12,057 bases of DNA from JANNYA01 sp031409855 (GCA_031409855.1 JANNYA010000260.1:1-12057); one strand, 5' to 3'. Shown: positions 1 through 6,955, numbered from the stretch's first letter. The notes: generated from the letters alone by a model not told the origin. Made by a program: numbers and translations.

Positions 1-421
1 GATGCCGGGAGGCGGCCAGATATTGTTTACTTCCGATCGTGGTGGAAGGCCACAGGTATATCGCATGAACGCCGATGGCTCCAATGTGCAGCGCATCACT
101 TTTGAAGGCAGCGAAAACGCGCGTGCTTCGGTCAGTGCAGACGGCAAAAAAATTGCGGTTGCGCAAGGGCAAAGTAACGTCTATCACATCGCCATGATTG
201 ATCGTGAACGTGGCGAGCCTGGTCAAGTGAGCACCGTGTCCTATGGTCGCCTGGATGAATGCCCAAGCTTTGCGCCCAACGGCAGCATGATTCTTTACGC
301 CGCGCGTGAAGGCGGCCGCGGCTATTTGGTCGCCAGCAGCGTCGATGGCAAAACCACGCAACGCTTGACGATTGCCGAAGGCGATGTGCGCGAACCTGCT
401 TGGTCGCCGTTTAGAAAATAA
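1..421 (+). CDS. tolB: TolB, C-terminal part (5' end outside window)
   Basis: TolB is the periplasmic beta-propeller protein of the Tol-Pal system, which links inner membrane, peptidoglycan and outer membrane and supports outer-membrane constriction at division. Only the last 139 codons are present; base 1 is the third base of a codon and the true start lies upstream. Seen in the sequence: repeated propeller-blade motifs of TolB type (LFTSDRGGRPQVYRMNADG near the start, SADGKKIAVA around residue 46, ECPSFAPNGSMILYAAREGG around residue 86) and the characteristic TolB ending GDVREPAWSPF followed by R-K-stop. In most proteobacteria pal follows tolB directly; here the next gene is an unrelated secreted protein starting about 50 bp downstream. 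The last codons are duplicated at 6555-6579. A generic WD40-like TolB paralogue is possible, but the ending closely matches true TolB. Confidence 0.88.
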   Translation, partial: MPGGGQILFTSDRGGRPQVYRMNADGSNVQRITFEGSENARASVSADGKKIAVAQGQSNVYHIAMIDRERGEPGQVSTVSYGRLDECPSFAPNGSMILYAAREGGRGYLVASSVDGKTTQRLTIAEGDVREPAWSPFRK

Positions 422-474
422 CGCTTGCGCCAAAATGTTTAAACTCGCGCATGCGGCAAAACGACTGGATCACG

Positions 475-2784
475 ATGCAATCTCTAAACTACAAAGCGGT
501 GTTGTCGGCGCTGGCTATCACTTTTACATTGATATGCTCACCTGCGGGCAGCGCTGCGAAGTGGATCAACCTAGCCGACTTACCCGGCGTGCGGGTTGCT
601 GACAAAGCCGAGCGAGCGGGGTTTAGACAGCGTTTCGGTCATGCGCAAATCGCTTACAACTTTGAGAATGCCGGCACTCGCGTGTTAGTGCATGACGGTG
701 ATTTGCGCGTTGATGGAAATTTGGCAAATGGCGATATCGTCGTTGTTACCGGCAATTTATCCATCAGCGGCAACTATCACGACCACAAAGACAGCATTGG
801 CGTGTTGATGGTGGCAGGCAATATACAGGTCGATAATTTGTACAGCTGGGGCGCGCTGTATGTCGGCAAAGACTTAAACGCGAAAGGCCTGGTTCTGACG
901 GTCTATAACGACTTTACTTTTGAAGTAGAAGGCAAAGTTAACGCGCGTGTGCTGGTGGTGAGTGACAAAAGTGGCGGCTATACGCTAGGCACTACCAAGG
1001 CTGAAATTAGCGACAATGCCAAAGCTAAGCAGCGCGGAATGGCCTTGCGCAGCCTGCTGCCGAAGTTTTTTACCAACCCCAACGAGCTTGAGCGCGAAGC
1101 CGGCGATGCGCTGAGTTATGACTACTTGGAATTCGACGATGACATGGCGGAAAAGCTGATTGACAGCGCTGAACCGCTGTTTCGTGCCCAAATGGCGCCA
1201 GCCACATTGATTGCCGATAGCGAGCTTGCCTTGGCGCCAGATACTCCGGTCAAAACCTTGCTAACGCTGCTGCCGCGCGATCCGCTGCTGGCCCAGTTAG
1301 TGGCTTCAAATCCTGAACTTCACACGGCGCTACACGCGTCGCTGTTGGCGTTAAATGACCCGATCGTCAACGAGTGGCTGGCGATCAACGCACCGCAAGC
1401 GACACTTGGCAAGCTCAATGATTCAGCACTGACACAAGCCGTTGCCGAGCGCTTGATTGCCGATGGCAAGCCGAGTGCGGCAGTAATTGCACGATTTGCT
1501 GCCTCGAAAAATGCAGGCGTTCGCGGCGTGCTAGCGGGCGGGCCAGAGCTCGACGCCAAGCTTGCCAATCAGCTGGCGAATGACCCCGACTCTGGCGTGC
1601 GTTTTCACGCCGTACGCGAGCAGCGCTATTTGCTCAGCGCTGAAACCATTGCTGCGCGGGTCGTCGATGCTGACCCATTTGTGCGCGATGTGATCGCGCA
1701 TGTTTCGCTGACGTTTGCCCAATCCAAAGCGCTAGTTCCCAATTTGAGCGGCGATGGCGTGATCTATTTCGCTGAAAGCTTGCAAAAGCAGGTGATTGGG
1801 GCCCAGCCTAGCCTGATGAGCATGGAGGAGCGCCTAGCGATTGCGGAAATTCTGCTGAAAACAGCAAAGCTTGCCGATGTCAAAGACGCCTATTTGGTGT
1901 TGCCAGAGCCGCAGCAGCTTGCGCTATTTGATGCTCTGATTAAAGTCGAGCGAATGGATATCGGGCACGTGGCTGAAAACACCCGCAGCGTTGCTGTCAT
2001 GCAAAAAATTGCGGATTTAGCGATGGCAAATTCGCAAGCCATTCCCGAAGACTTGGCTAAAAATCCGCGCTTACCGCTGAACTTGCAACGTTTGATTTTT
2101 CAACAGGCCAAAGCCTCGGGTAAGAAAGCCGACGACGATTATGCCAGCCACCCGGTTGACACCCTGGCTGAGCTGCTCGCGCAAGATTCGATGGATCAGT
2201 CGCTGGTTGACGCCGCTGTAGCGCTTGCGATCACGCGTGACGAGCTGCAAGATGACTCTGGCGGCATCCACCACGCATTGTTTGGACGCAAGCTATCACC
2301 CGCAAATCTAGCCAGCGTAGATAAAGTTGCGCGCGGCAGCGAAGACTGGTCATTGATTTTGCTGCGTCAGCCGCATGCCACGCCTGAGCAACTGCGCACG
2401 GCATTGCCACGCTGGTATGAAGATAACGCCGAACTGCATACCGAGCTAAAAGCGCAAAACTCGAAGACCGGCGCGGCATTTTTAGCCGCTTTAGCGAAAG
2501 CCAAAAGCCCGGAATTGCGCGAAGTAGCGGCAATAAATTTCACCACGCCAGCCGAAAGTCTTACGCAGTTAGTCGATGATGCGAATGATGACGTTGCACG
2601 CGCCGCGCGCACCAACCCAAACTTGCCACGCGCTCAGCGTTTTGATGCCGCCAAAGCGCTGGTCGGATCTGATATTGGCTATTTGAGCTACTTTGCATTC
2701 ACCGCAGTTGAGCTGAGAGCGCTGATGTCCGAGCTGCCCGAAGGCGCGCTCAAACGAGAGGCGCTGGTACTATTAGCGCGCTAG
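475..2784 (+). CDS. Large secreted protein: beta-helix (bactofilin-like) domain plus helical repeats
   Basis: Function unknown. A Sec signal peptide is visible (MQSLNYKAVLSALAITF, then A-G-S-A-A before KW), so the product is probably periplasmic; the cysteine in it is not in a lipobox. About residues 70-165 of the mature region have short glycine-turn rungs (G-D-L-R-V-D-G-N-L, G-N-L-S-I-S-G-N, V-A-G-N-I-Q-V, L-Y-V-G-K-D-L, V-E-G-K-V-N-A-R-V), as in bactofilins and other polymer-forming right-handed beta-helices. The remaining ~580 residues are alanine/leucine-rich helices with spaced motifs such as DPDSGVRFHA, KNPRLPLNLQRL and TNPNLPRAQRF, resembling HEAT or leucine-rich-repeat-variant units used for protein binding. 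ATG 475 was chosen because it gives a standard signal peptide with a weak TGGA upstream; an in-frame ATG at 451 would add 8 residues and has no visible ribosome site. It lies between tolB and an NTF2-like gene and may share their transcript. Confidence 0.8.
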   Translation: MQSLNYKAVLSALAITFTLICSPAGSAAKWINLADLPGVRVADKAERAGFRQRFGHAQIAYNFENAGTRVLVHDGDLRVDGNLANGDIVVVTGNLSISGNYHDHKDSIGVLMVAGNIQVDNLYSWGALYVGKDLNAKGLVLTVYNDFTFEVEGKVNARVLVVSDKSGGYTLGTTKAEISDNAKAKQRGMALRSLLPKFFTNPNELEREAGDALSYDYLEFDDDMAEKLIDSAEPLFRAQMAPATLIADSELALAPDTPVKTLLTLLPRDPLLAQLVASNPELHTALHASLLALNDPIVNEWLAINAPQATLGKLNDSALTQAVAERLIADGKPSAAVIARFAASKNAGVRGVLAGGPELDAKLANQLANDPDSGVRFHAVREQRYLLSAETIAARVVDADPFVRDVIAHVSLTFAQSKALVPNLSGDGVIYFAESLQKQVIGAQPSLMSMEERLAIAEILLKTAKLADVKDAYLVLPEPQQLALFDALIKVERMDIGHVAENTRSVAVMQKIADLAMANSQAIPEDLAKNPRLPLNLQRLIFQQAKASGKKADDDYASHPVDTLAELLAQDSMDQSLVDAAVALAITRDELQDDSGGIHHALFGRKLSPANLASVDKVARGSEDWSLILLRQPHATPEQLRTALPRWYEDNAELHTELKAQNSKTGAAFLAALAKAKSPELREVAAINFTTPAESLTQLVDDANDDVARAARTNPNLPRAQRFDAAKALVGSDIGYLSYFAFTAVELRALMSELPEGALKREALVLLAR

Positions 2785-2801
2785 CCCCTCGGAGAGTTCA
2801 C

Positions 2802-3329
2802 ATGTCACCTATACACAAGCTTGCTTTCGTAGTTCTCATCTCGCTGTCTGTCAGCCTGCAACCCGCACTAGCTGCGCATAACGACCCCAAAGACGTGGCG
2901 GAAATTCGTGAAGTTGTTGAAGAGTTCCGTACATCAATCATCAACAGAGACAAGAAAACTTTCGTCAACCTGTTTTTCTCTGATAACCCTGCACATGTGA
3001 CTTGGCAGCTCGTAGACGATGACGAGCGGGTTGCTCGGCTCAAGAAACTCGTACCCGAAGTGCGCCGTGTGGTTAGGTGGCCAGAGAACAACTACTTGAC
3101 CATGATCGATGGGACCAACAAGGCTGGTTCAGAACCGAGTGAGGAAGTATTTCGGGACATAGTCATAGACACGGACGGCGAGATTGCTTCCGTGAATTTT
3201 GACTACTCTTTCTTGCTCGATAAGAAAGAAGAGCATTGGGGGCGTGAGATGTGGCACCTGGTCCGCGCCGACGAGGGTTGGAAGATCATCTCAGTGATAT
3301 GGTCGCAGAGAGATCCTGTATCCAAATAA
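2802..3329 (+). CDS. Small secreted NTF2-like (SnoaL/DUF4440-type) protein
   Basis: The 175-residue product begins with a clear signal peptide (hydrophobic LAFVVLISLSVSL, then P-A-L-A-A with likely cleavage after residue 24), so it should be exported. The mature part has the order expected of the NTF2-like cone fold: helices at about 30-60 (VAEIREVVEEFRTSI, then KKTFVNLFF) followed by antiparallel strands (VFRDIVID, IASVNFDYSFLL, MWHLVRADEGWKIISVIW). The final G-W-K-I-I-S-V-I-W is typical of SnoaL/DUF4440 proteins, which are small-ligand binders or enzymes; no catalytic residue can be assigned here. A good ribosome site (GGAGAG, 2791-2796) precedes the ATG. It starts 17 bp after the large beta-helix protein, suggesting co-transcription, and converges on the TPR-protein gene. 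Codon choice looks more even than in neighbours, which may hint at a different origin. Confidence 0.78.
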   Translation: MSPIHKLAFVVLISLSVSLQPALAAHNDPKDVAEIREVVEEFRTSIINRDKKTFVNLFFSDNPAHVTWQLVDDDERVARLKKLVPEVRRVVRWPENNYLTMIDGTNKAGSEPSEEVFRDIVIDTDGEIASVNFDYSFLLDKKEEHWGREMWHLVRADEGWKIISVIWSQRDPVSK

Positions 3330-3350
3330 GCAGTGGCGGCTAACCCTTAG

Positions 3351-3380
3351 GCTTGAAATGACACCTACGGTGCGTCAAGC
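3351..3380. terminator. Hairpin between convergent genes, possible bidirectional terminator
   Basis: GCTTGA (3351-3356) pairs with TCAAGC (3375-3380), and inside it CACC (3362-3365) pairs with GGTG (3369-3372) around a TAC loop, with an asymmetric internal loop. It spans the end of the minus-strand TPR-protein gene and follows the NTF2-like stop by 21 bp. There is no T-tract on either side, so it is not a classical intrinsic terminator; it may slow convergent polymerases or protect 3' ends. Confidence 0.35.
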
Positions 3381-5464
3381 TCACCCACTAGCTTGGCAAA
3401 AGTTGCGTGAGGTTTGATTTGATGCGACACCGCTGCCCAGATTGCACGCGCCTCCTCCGCTTGACCCAGCTTTTTCAAGCTCAAAGCCTGATACGCCCGA
3501 AACATTGAAACTGCACCCTGGGTCACGGCACTTTGCACAGGAAAACCCTCACATGCATAGTGAAACTGGCGCAATGCAAATTTGTGTTCACCCTTCGCCG
3601 CCTGCAAAAGACCGCGTGCAAAATGGTAATAGCCTTGCGCTAAGGCTGAAAGCTCGGTGCTTGAATGTTTCAGTAACAGCGTCTCCGCGCGCTCGATTTG
3701 ACCGCCCTCACGCAACAGCATAACTGCAAGATCTAGCTCCACCATGCTCGGGTTCGCGCTGAGTGGTAACAAGCGCTCACTGACACTTACGAACGCGTCG
3801 TTATCACCGCCAGCGCAATGGATCAACGCCAGCCCAGACAAATAGGCGGACTCATCAACATGCGCACGTTGTTCGCACCAAAGCGCAAGCGCTGCGCTTA
3901 ATTCCCCCTTGTGCGCTAATAATTTCGCCTGCTCTAACACTTTCATCGGCTCGGCGATTCCGCGCATGAACCACCGATGCTGCAAAAATCGCTGCGATTG
4001 CTGCCAATTTCCAGAATTTTTAAAGTGATAGTAACGCTCATACAAATGCACAGGTACGACCATTTTTAGACAAGTGTAAACAACGACTACGAATACGCCA
4101 AAGCTCAGATAGTCCATTGTGGTGAATTCTGGGCCTTGCCAAAGATTCCACAGTGCCCAAGCGAATGCCGGGCCCCAAAACACTGCGGCGTTCAAGACCA
4201 GGCCGAGCAAGTTTCGCGCGGGTGAGCGTTCTAGTGAATTTCGTACCGCCTTGGCATACAGTGCAGCATCTTGAATAGGCAGCTGCAAATCGAATGCTTC
4301 GGCTAAAATTTTGACCTCCTCGAAGCCCTGAGCACGCAACTGACGAGTGGCATTGACGCCGCTGGTGGCAAGTACGGTACCAAACATTGGCTTTCCCGAT
4401 TTTTCAGCTTGATAAGGAAACTCACTAGCGCCTTTGGGCGTAGCGCTTGTCGCTGCATTTTCTTGCGGGTAAGCAAGCATGTCATTTAGATACACCTGCG
4501 CACGCACCGGACGCGTCAGTTGTGCATGCATGATTTTGCGCTCTGCCTCGGGCAGCGCCGCATTGGCAAGCTGATAGGCAGCCATGATCGGCAGGTCTTG
4601 ATCCAAGTGCTGCTGCAGCAATCGCCTAAAGTTGCTGTCCGCGCGCTCAAGCAAGTCTTGTGCTCGCACGCCCGCATGCACGATTTCAAGCGTAGCTTCG
4701 ATCCGTTCCCAAGCCACAATATCAAGCGTCTGCAGCCGCTTAAATTGATCAAGCAAAGACTCGTGCAGGTTTGTGTTGATATCTTCGCATACAGACGCAT
4801 GGGCAAGCCGCAATTTGTCCTCCGCGACATTTGGATGCAATTTAGCCAATGCGGCAATGCCGTTATTGGGATCTAGCAGCGGCAGTTTGCTGATCAAAAG
4901 ATCATCGGCAAATGCGGCATAGGCGCGCTCAATCAATTGCACGCACTGCGCTTGACCTAAATCTAAAAGGGGCAGATCGCCAATTTCGGCTTTAAGCGCA
5001 TCGTAGGCTTGCGAAAGCGAAGCATCGGGTGCGAGTCCGTGCCATACAAAGCTTTCGCGCGCCACACTGAGCGGATCGATCGTGCTGCATGCGTAAAGCT
5101 TTTTGTTCGTGCTTAACGCACAAACAATCCAAGGAGTCGCTGCGCCCAATTCGCCAACAAGCAGTACAAAACGACCTAATTTACCCAGTCGAAATTCACC
5201 CGAATTAAAATGCAAATTGGTAACCGCAACGCAGCCCATTTGCACAGCTTCAAGCCAAAATGCCTGGATGTCGGTGTTTTCAATTGCGCTCGAAGTGGCC
5301 CGCAGTCGCAGACGGGCGGGCGGCAGTGGCGGTGCCAATGCATTGATTGCGCCCGCGTGCGCAACCGAGGCAAGAATTGTGCGTTTAAACCAAAAAAACG
5401 CGATGACTAGCAACACAACAACAGCAAGAATTATCGCCAAAGCGATTTTAAGCACTAGCCACAT
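3365..5464 (-). CDS. Three-TM membrane protein with C-terminal TPR-like repeats
   Basis: A 699-residue protein that I cannot assign to a named family. Seen in the sequence: an N-terminal transmembrane anchor (residues 4-26, IALAIILAVVVLLVIAFFW then K-R), a mostly soluble region of about 390 residues, two adjacent hydrophobic segments (about 419-442, VLNAAVFWGPAFAWALW, and 451-471, YLSFGVFVVVVYTCLKMVV), and a C-terminal helical region (about 505-690) with TPR-like helix pairs such as AKLLAHKGELSAALALW, GGQIERAETLLL and KLGQAEEARAIW. The TM2-TM3 hairpin followed by L-Y-E-R-Y-Y faintly resembles rhomboid-like membrane proteins, but no serine protease motif (G-x-S-G) is present. The start has a good ribosome site (AGGGGG about 7 nt upstream of the ATG). 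Its upstream region is the structured stretch 5482-5618. A scaffold or assembly role in the inner membrane is plausible but only inferred. Confidence 0.75.
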   Translation of the reverse strand: MWLVLKIALAIILAVVVLLVIAFFWFKRTILASVAHAGAINALAPPLPPARLRLRATSSAIENTDIQAFWLEAVQMGCVAVTNLHFNSGEFRLGKLGRFVLLVGELGAATPWIVCALSTNKKLYACSTIDPLSVARESFVWHGLAPDASLSQAYDALKAEIGDLPLLDLGQAQCVQLIERAYAAFADDLLISKLPLLDPNNGIAALAKLHPNVAEDKLRLAHASVCEDINTNLHESLLDQFKRLQTLDIVAWERIEATLEIVHAGVRAQDLLERADSNFRRLLQQHLDQDLPIMAAYQLANAALPEAERKIMHAQLTRPVRAQVYLNDMLAYPQENAATSATPKGASEFPYQAEKSGKPMFGTVLATSGVNATRQLRAQGFEEVKILAEAFDLQLPIQDAALYAKAVRNSLERSPARNLLGLVLNAAVFWGPAFAWALWNLWQGPEFTTMDYLSFGVFVVVVYTCLKMVVPVHLYERYYHFKNSGNWQQSQRFLQHRWFMRGIAEPMKVLEQAKLLAHKGELSAALALWCEQRAHVDESAYLSGLALIHCAGGDNDAFVSVSERLLPLSANPSMVELDLAVMLLREGGQIERAETLLLKHSSTELSALAQGYYHFARGLLQAAKGEHKFALRQFHYACEGFPVQSAVTQGAVSMFRAYQALSLKKLGQAEEARAIWAAVSHQIKPHATFAKLVGELDAP

Positions 5465-5481
5465 AGCGGCCCCCTGGTTTT

Positions 5482-5618
5482 AAAGACGATGACAAACGGG
5501 AATGATTCAATTCAATTCCCGTTGCGATTCACTTACTAAAGTCTTGCGGGAAGACGACACTGCGAAACTACCTGCCGCTAAAAAACTAGCGTAGGCATTG
5601 AAAGTTGCAATCGTCTTT
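5482..5618. repeat. Nested inverted-repeat region, candidate structured leader RNA or small repeat element
   Basis: Gene-free stretch between the TonB-C-like gene and the TPR-protein gene. AAAGACGATGACAA (5482-5495) and TTGCAATCGTCTTT (5605-5618) are inverted repeats matching at 12 of 14 positions, with the outer 9 bp perfect. Inside lie three more perfect hairpins: AACGGGAAT (5495-5503) with ATTCCCGTT (5515-5523); GTCTT (5541-5545) with AAGAC (5551-5555) around GCGGG; and CGCTA (5576-5580) with TAGCG (5587-5591). The outer stem may extend through GGT just before it and ACC just after it. As minus-strand RNA this would form a closed multi-branch leader for the TPR-protein gene; as DNA it resembles a small element with terminal inverted repeats and no coding capacity. 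Confidence 0.5.
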
Positions 5619-5661
5619 TACCGGCTTACAAGTCGCGCGCGAGCGGCACGAGAACACGTAA

Positions 5662-6423
5662 TCAACCATCCGTCAAAGCCTGCGGTACGAAGGGCTTGGA
5701 TAGCGATGCCTGCATTTTTGTCGACGTCACTTCTGGGGCGGGTTCGCCCGGATACATATTCAAGCGTTCACCAGAGGGCAGCTTGAATGTGTAGAACGGC
5801 GGGGATTCGTTTTCACCAACCATTTTATAGAACACGGGTATAACGACGCTGCCGCCCTGCGCAACGCCGCCTACTTTTTCAACAAAAAATTTCATACTGC
5901 GCGCGTAGCGCAGTGCGGATCGTGCGAAATCTGCGTGCACTTTAGGCTGAGCTGTATCGACATGCGCATCGGTAACAGCGCCGTTTGCGTCATAGCTGAC
6001 TTGGACAATGACTTTCGCCTCATGCCCCCAGCGCATCAAGTTTTCAGGGTAAATCGGGTGGTTTCGGCGATTCGGTACGGGCATCGTCGACACCGAAACA
6101 TCGTGCAATGAAAATAGCGTTTGCTTATTTTTCAGATCACTTTCGGCGCGCAATTTCATCAGCAACATGGAATGCGTCCGCGCTGGTTTGTCGTTCAAAA
6201 GCCCAACCTGAAGCAAATTAGGGGCACGAATCTTTGCGATCAATACTTGCTCGAGTGTGGCACCGAGTTTGGGCCCGACAAACTTGATGTCGCTGACCTT
6301 GCCATTGGACTCAATGACGATTTCTGCGAAGGCGTAGGTGTTAAAAACCGTGGGCGCTGGCGCTTTCGCGACGGCAGACAGGCTAATTGCTAAGGCGAAG
6401 CACACGGCAATCCACTTAGTCAT
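5662..6423 (-). CDS. Secreted protein with two TonB-C-like units
   Basis: A 253-residue protein starting with a signal peptide (MTKWIAVCFALAISLSAVAKA). Around residues 125-205 is a TonB C-terminal-type fold: HPIYPENLMRWGHEAKV, then V-S-Y-D-A-N-G-A-V-T-D-A-H-V, F-A-R-S-A-L-R-Y-A-R-S-M-K-F and a last strand V-V-I-P-V-F-Y-K-M. The N-terminal half repeats the pattern in degenerate form (FAEIVIESNGKVSDIKFVG, then L-E-Q-V-L-I-A-K-I-R), so two such units seem to lie in tandem. True TonB has an N-terminal membrane anchor and a proline-rich spacer; both are missing, so energy transduction to a receptor is unlikely and a periplasmic binding or assembly role is more plausible. ATG 6423 is preferred over an in-frame ATG at 6456 because GGAG (6433-6436) lies just upstream and it begins a normal signal peptide; the 6456 ATG also overlaps the likely -10 box. 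Confidence 0.78.
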   Translation of the reverse strand: MTKWIAVCFALAISLSAVAKAPAPTVFNTYAFAEIVIESNGKVSDIKFVGPKLGATLEQVLIAKIRAPNLLQVGLLNDKPARTHSMLLMKLRAESDLKNKQTLFSLHDVSVSTMPVPNRRNHPIYPENLMRWGHEAKVIVQVSYDANGAVTDAHVDTAQPKVHADFARSALRYARSMKFFVEKVGGVAQGGSVVIPVFYKMVGENESPPFYTFKLPSGERLNMYPGEPAPEVTSTKMQASLSKPFVPQALTDG

Positions 6424-6455
6424 TACAAACACTCCAGATTTAAAATTTAAGCACA

Positions 6456-6461
6456 ATTATA
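6456..6461 (-). promoter_or_regulatory. Probable -10 box for the TonB-C-like gene
   Basis: On the minus strand this reads TATAAT, a perfect sigma-70 -10 match, about 32 bp before the preferred start codon in an A/T-rich stretch. The best -35 at normal spacing (TGCTAA near 6479-6484) is poor, so an activator may be needed. Confidence 0.4.
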
Positions 6462-6486
6462 ATTCATTGAACTCAAAATTAGCACG

Positions 6487-6504
6487 CACAAACTATTATT
6501 TGTG
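6487..6504. promoter_or_regulatory. Palindrome upstream of the TonB-C-like gene, possible operator
   Basis: CACAAA (6487-6492) and TTTGTG (6499-6504) form a perfect inverted repeat around a 6-nt spacer. It lies 25-45 bp upstream of the probable -10 box on the minus strand, a usual position for an activator or repressor site. It could also be a chance A/T-rich palindrome. Confidence 0.3.
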
Positions 6505-6554
6505 TTTTATCGATCAGTTTAATTCAGCTGCATCCAATTAGCGCGCGGGTGTAC

Positions 6555-6584
6555 CTTGGTCGCCGTTTAGGAAATAACGACTGC
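6555..6584 (+). repeat. Second copy of the tolB 3' end, possible attachment-site remnant
   Basis: Bases 6555-6579 match 399-423 at 24 of 25 positions: CTTGGTCGCCGTTTAG, then the same A/T-rich run across the tolB stop codon, with one A-to-G change. With three mismatches the match extends to 30 bp (399-428 versus 6555-6584). In the tolB frame it encodes W-S-P-F-R-K-stop, and the main difference is synonymous (AGA to AGG). Upstream of 6555 the similarity to tolB stops, so only the gene's end is duplicated. It bounds a block of four genes on the right; the intact tolB end bounds it on the left. Confidence 0.65.
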
Positions 6585-6587
6585 ATG

Positions 6588-6616
6588 AATCGGTGCAGCT
6601 ACAAGCTGCGCCGATT
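6588..6616. terminator. Strong hairpin next to the tolB-end copy
   Basis: AATCGGTGCAGCT (6588-6600) pairs with AGCTGCGCCGATT (6604-6616) around the loop ACA, 13 bp with one G-T wobble. It lies about 10 bp after the stop codon of the tolB-end copy, where the original tolB terminator would be expected if the gene once ended here. No T-tract follows on either strand, so factor-independent termination is uncertain. Confidence 0.4.
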
Positions 6617-6679
6617 GTAGAGGCGAATAAATCGCGCCTAATTCTCAACGCGGAATCAAATTGGGCACAGCCTTGCACG

Positions 6680-6711
6680 CAAAATAAAACGCCACAGACA
6701 GTCGCGGCGTT
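6680..6711 (-). terminator. Intrinsic terminator of the dodecin gene
   Basis: On the minus strand AACGCC (6711-6706) pairs with GGCGTT (6693-6688) and is followed by TTTTATTTT. It lies 20 bp after the dodecin stop codon, a normal rho-independent arrangement, and also limits read-through towards the TonB-C-like gene. Confidence 0.6.
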
Positions 6712-6723
6712 AGGTTTGCCTCG

Positions 6724-6744
6724 TTACTTTTTACTTTTTACTTT
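6724..6744. repeat. Three tandem TTACTTT heptamers over the dodecin stop codon
   Basis: Three exact head-to-tail copies of a 7-bp unit. On the coding (minus) strand the unit is AAAGTAA and supplies the final lysine/serine codons and the stop. Because 7 is not a multiple of 3, three copies put a TAA in all three reading frames. Confidence 0.7.
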
Positions 6745-6955
6745 TTGGCTTGGATTCTTCAAGAATGAAGGTAATTTTCATGGTGACGCGGTATTCCACG
6801 ATTTTATTTTTTTCAACGACTACTTTTTGTTCGGCGACCCAGCCACCGGTGATGCCCTTGATCGTTTCACCCGCGCGTGCAATGCCATTTTGAGCGGCGT
6901 CTTCGAAGCTCTTAGTGGATCCTGCGCTGATTTCGATAATTTTTGCGACCGACAT
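6731..6955 (-). CDS. Dodecin family flavin-binding protein
   Basis: Dodecins are very small proteins that form hollow dodecamers and bind FMN, riboflavin or related flavins, acting as flavin stores or buffers in the cytoplasm. The 74-residue product fits the family: first strand VAKIIEISAGS, helix SFEDAAQNGIARAGETIKG, then the flavin-stacking tryptophan region (W39, in GITGGWVAEQ), followed by KIVEYRVTMKITFILEE, and a short basic tail KPKSKK. ATG 6955 is chosen over an upstream in-frame ATG at 7051 because it has GGAG (6962-6965) 7 nt before it and gives the normal family length. The gene is divergent from rnr, with about 128 bp between the two starts; TATACT on the minus strand at 7000-7005 could be its -10 box, without a good -35. 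It has its own terminator at 6680-6711. Confidence 0.85.
   Translation of the reverse strand: MSVAKIIEISAGSTKSFEDAAQNGIARAGETIKGITGGWVAEQKVVVEKNKIVEYRVTMKITFILEESKPKSKK

Noticed and set aside
419..640. Open frame 372-602 overlapping tolB and the next gene
   Set aside because: No ribosome site, no domain, and overlaps two better supported genes in other frames.
6621..6639. AGGCG / CGCCT hairpin as a terminator
   Set aside because: Only 5 bp with a 9-nt loop and no T-tract on either strand.
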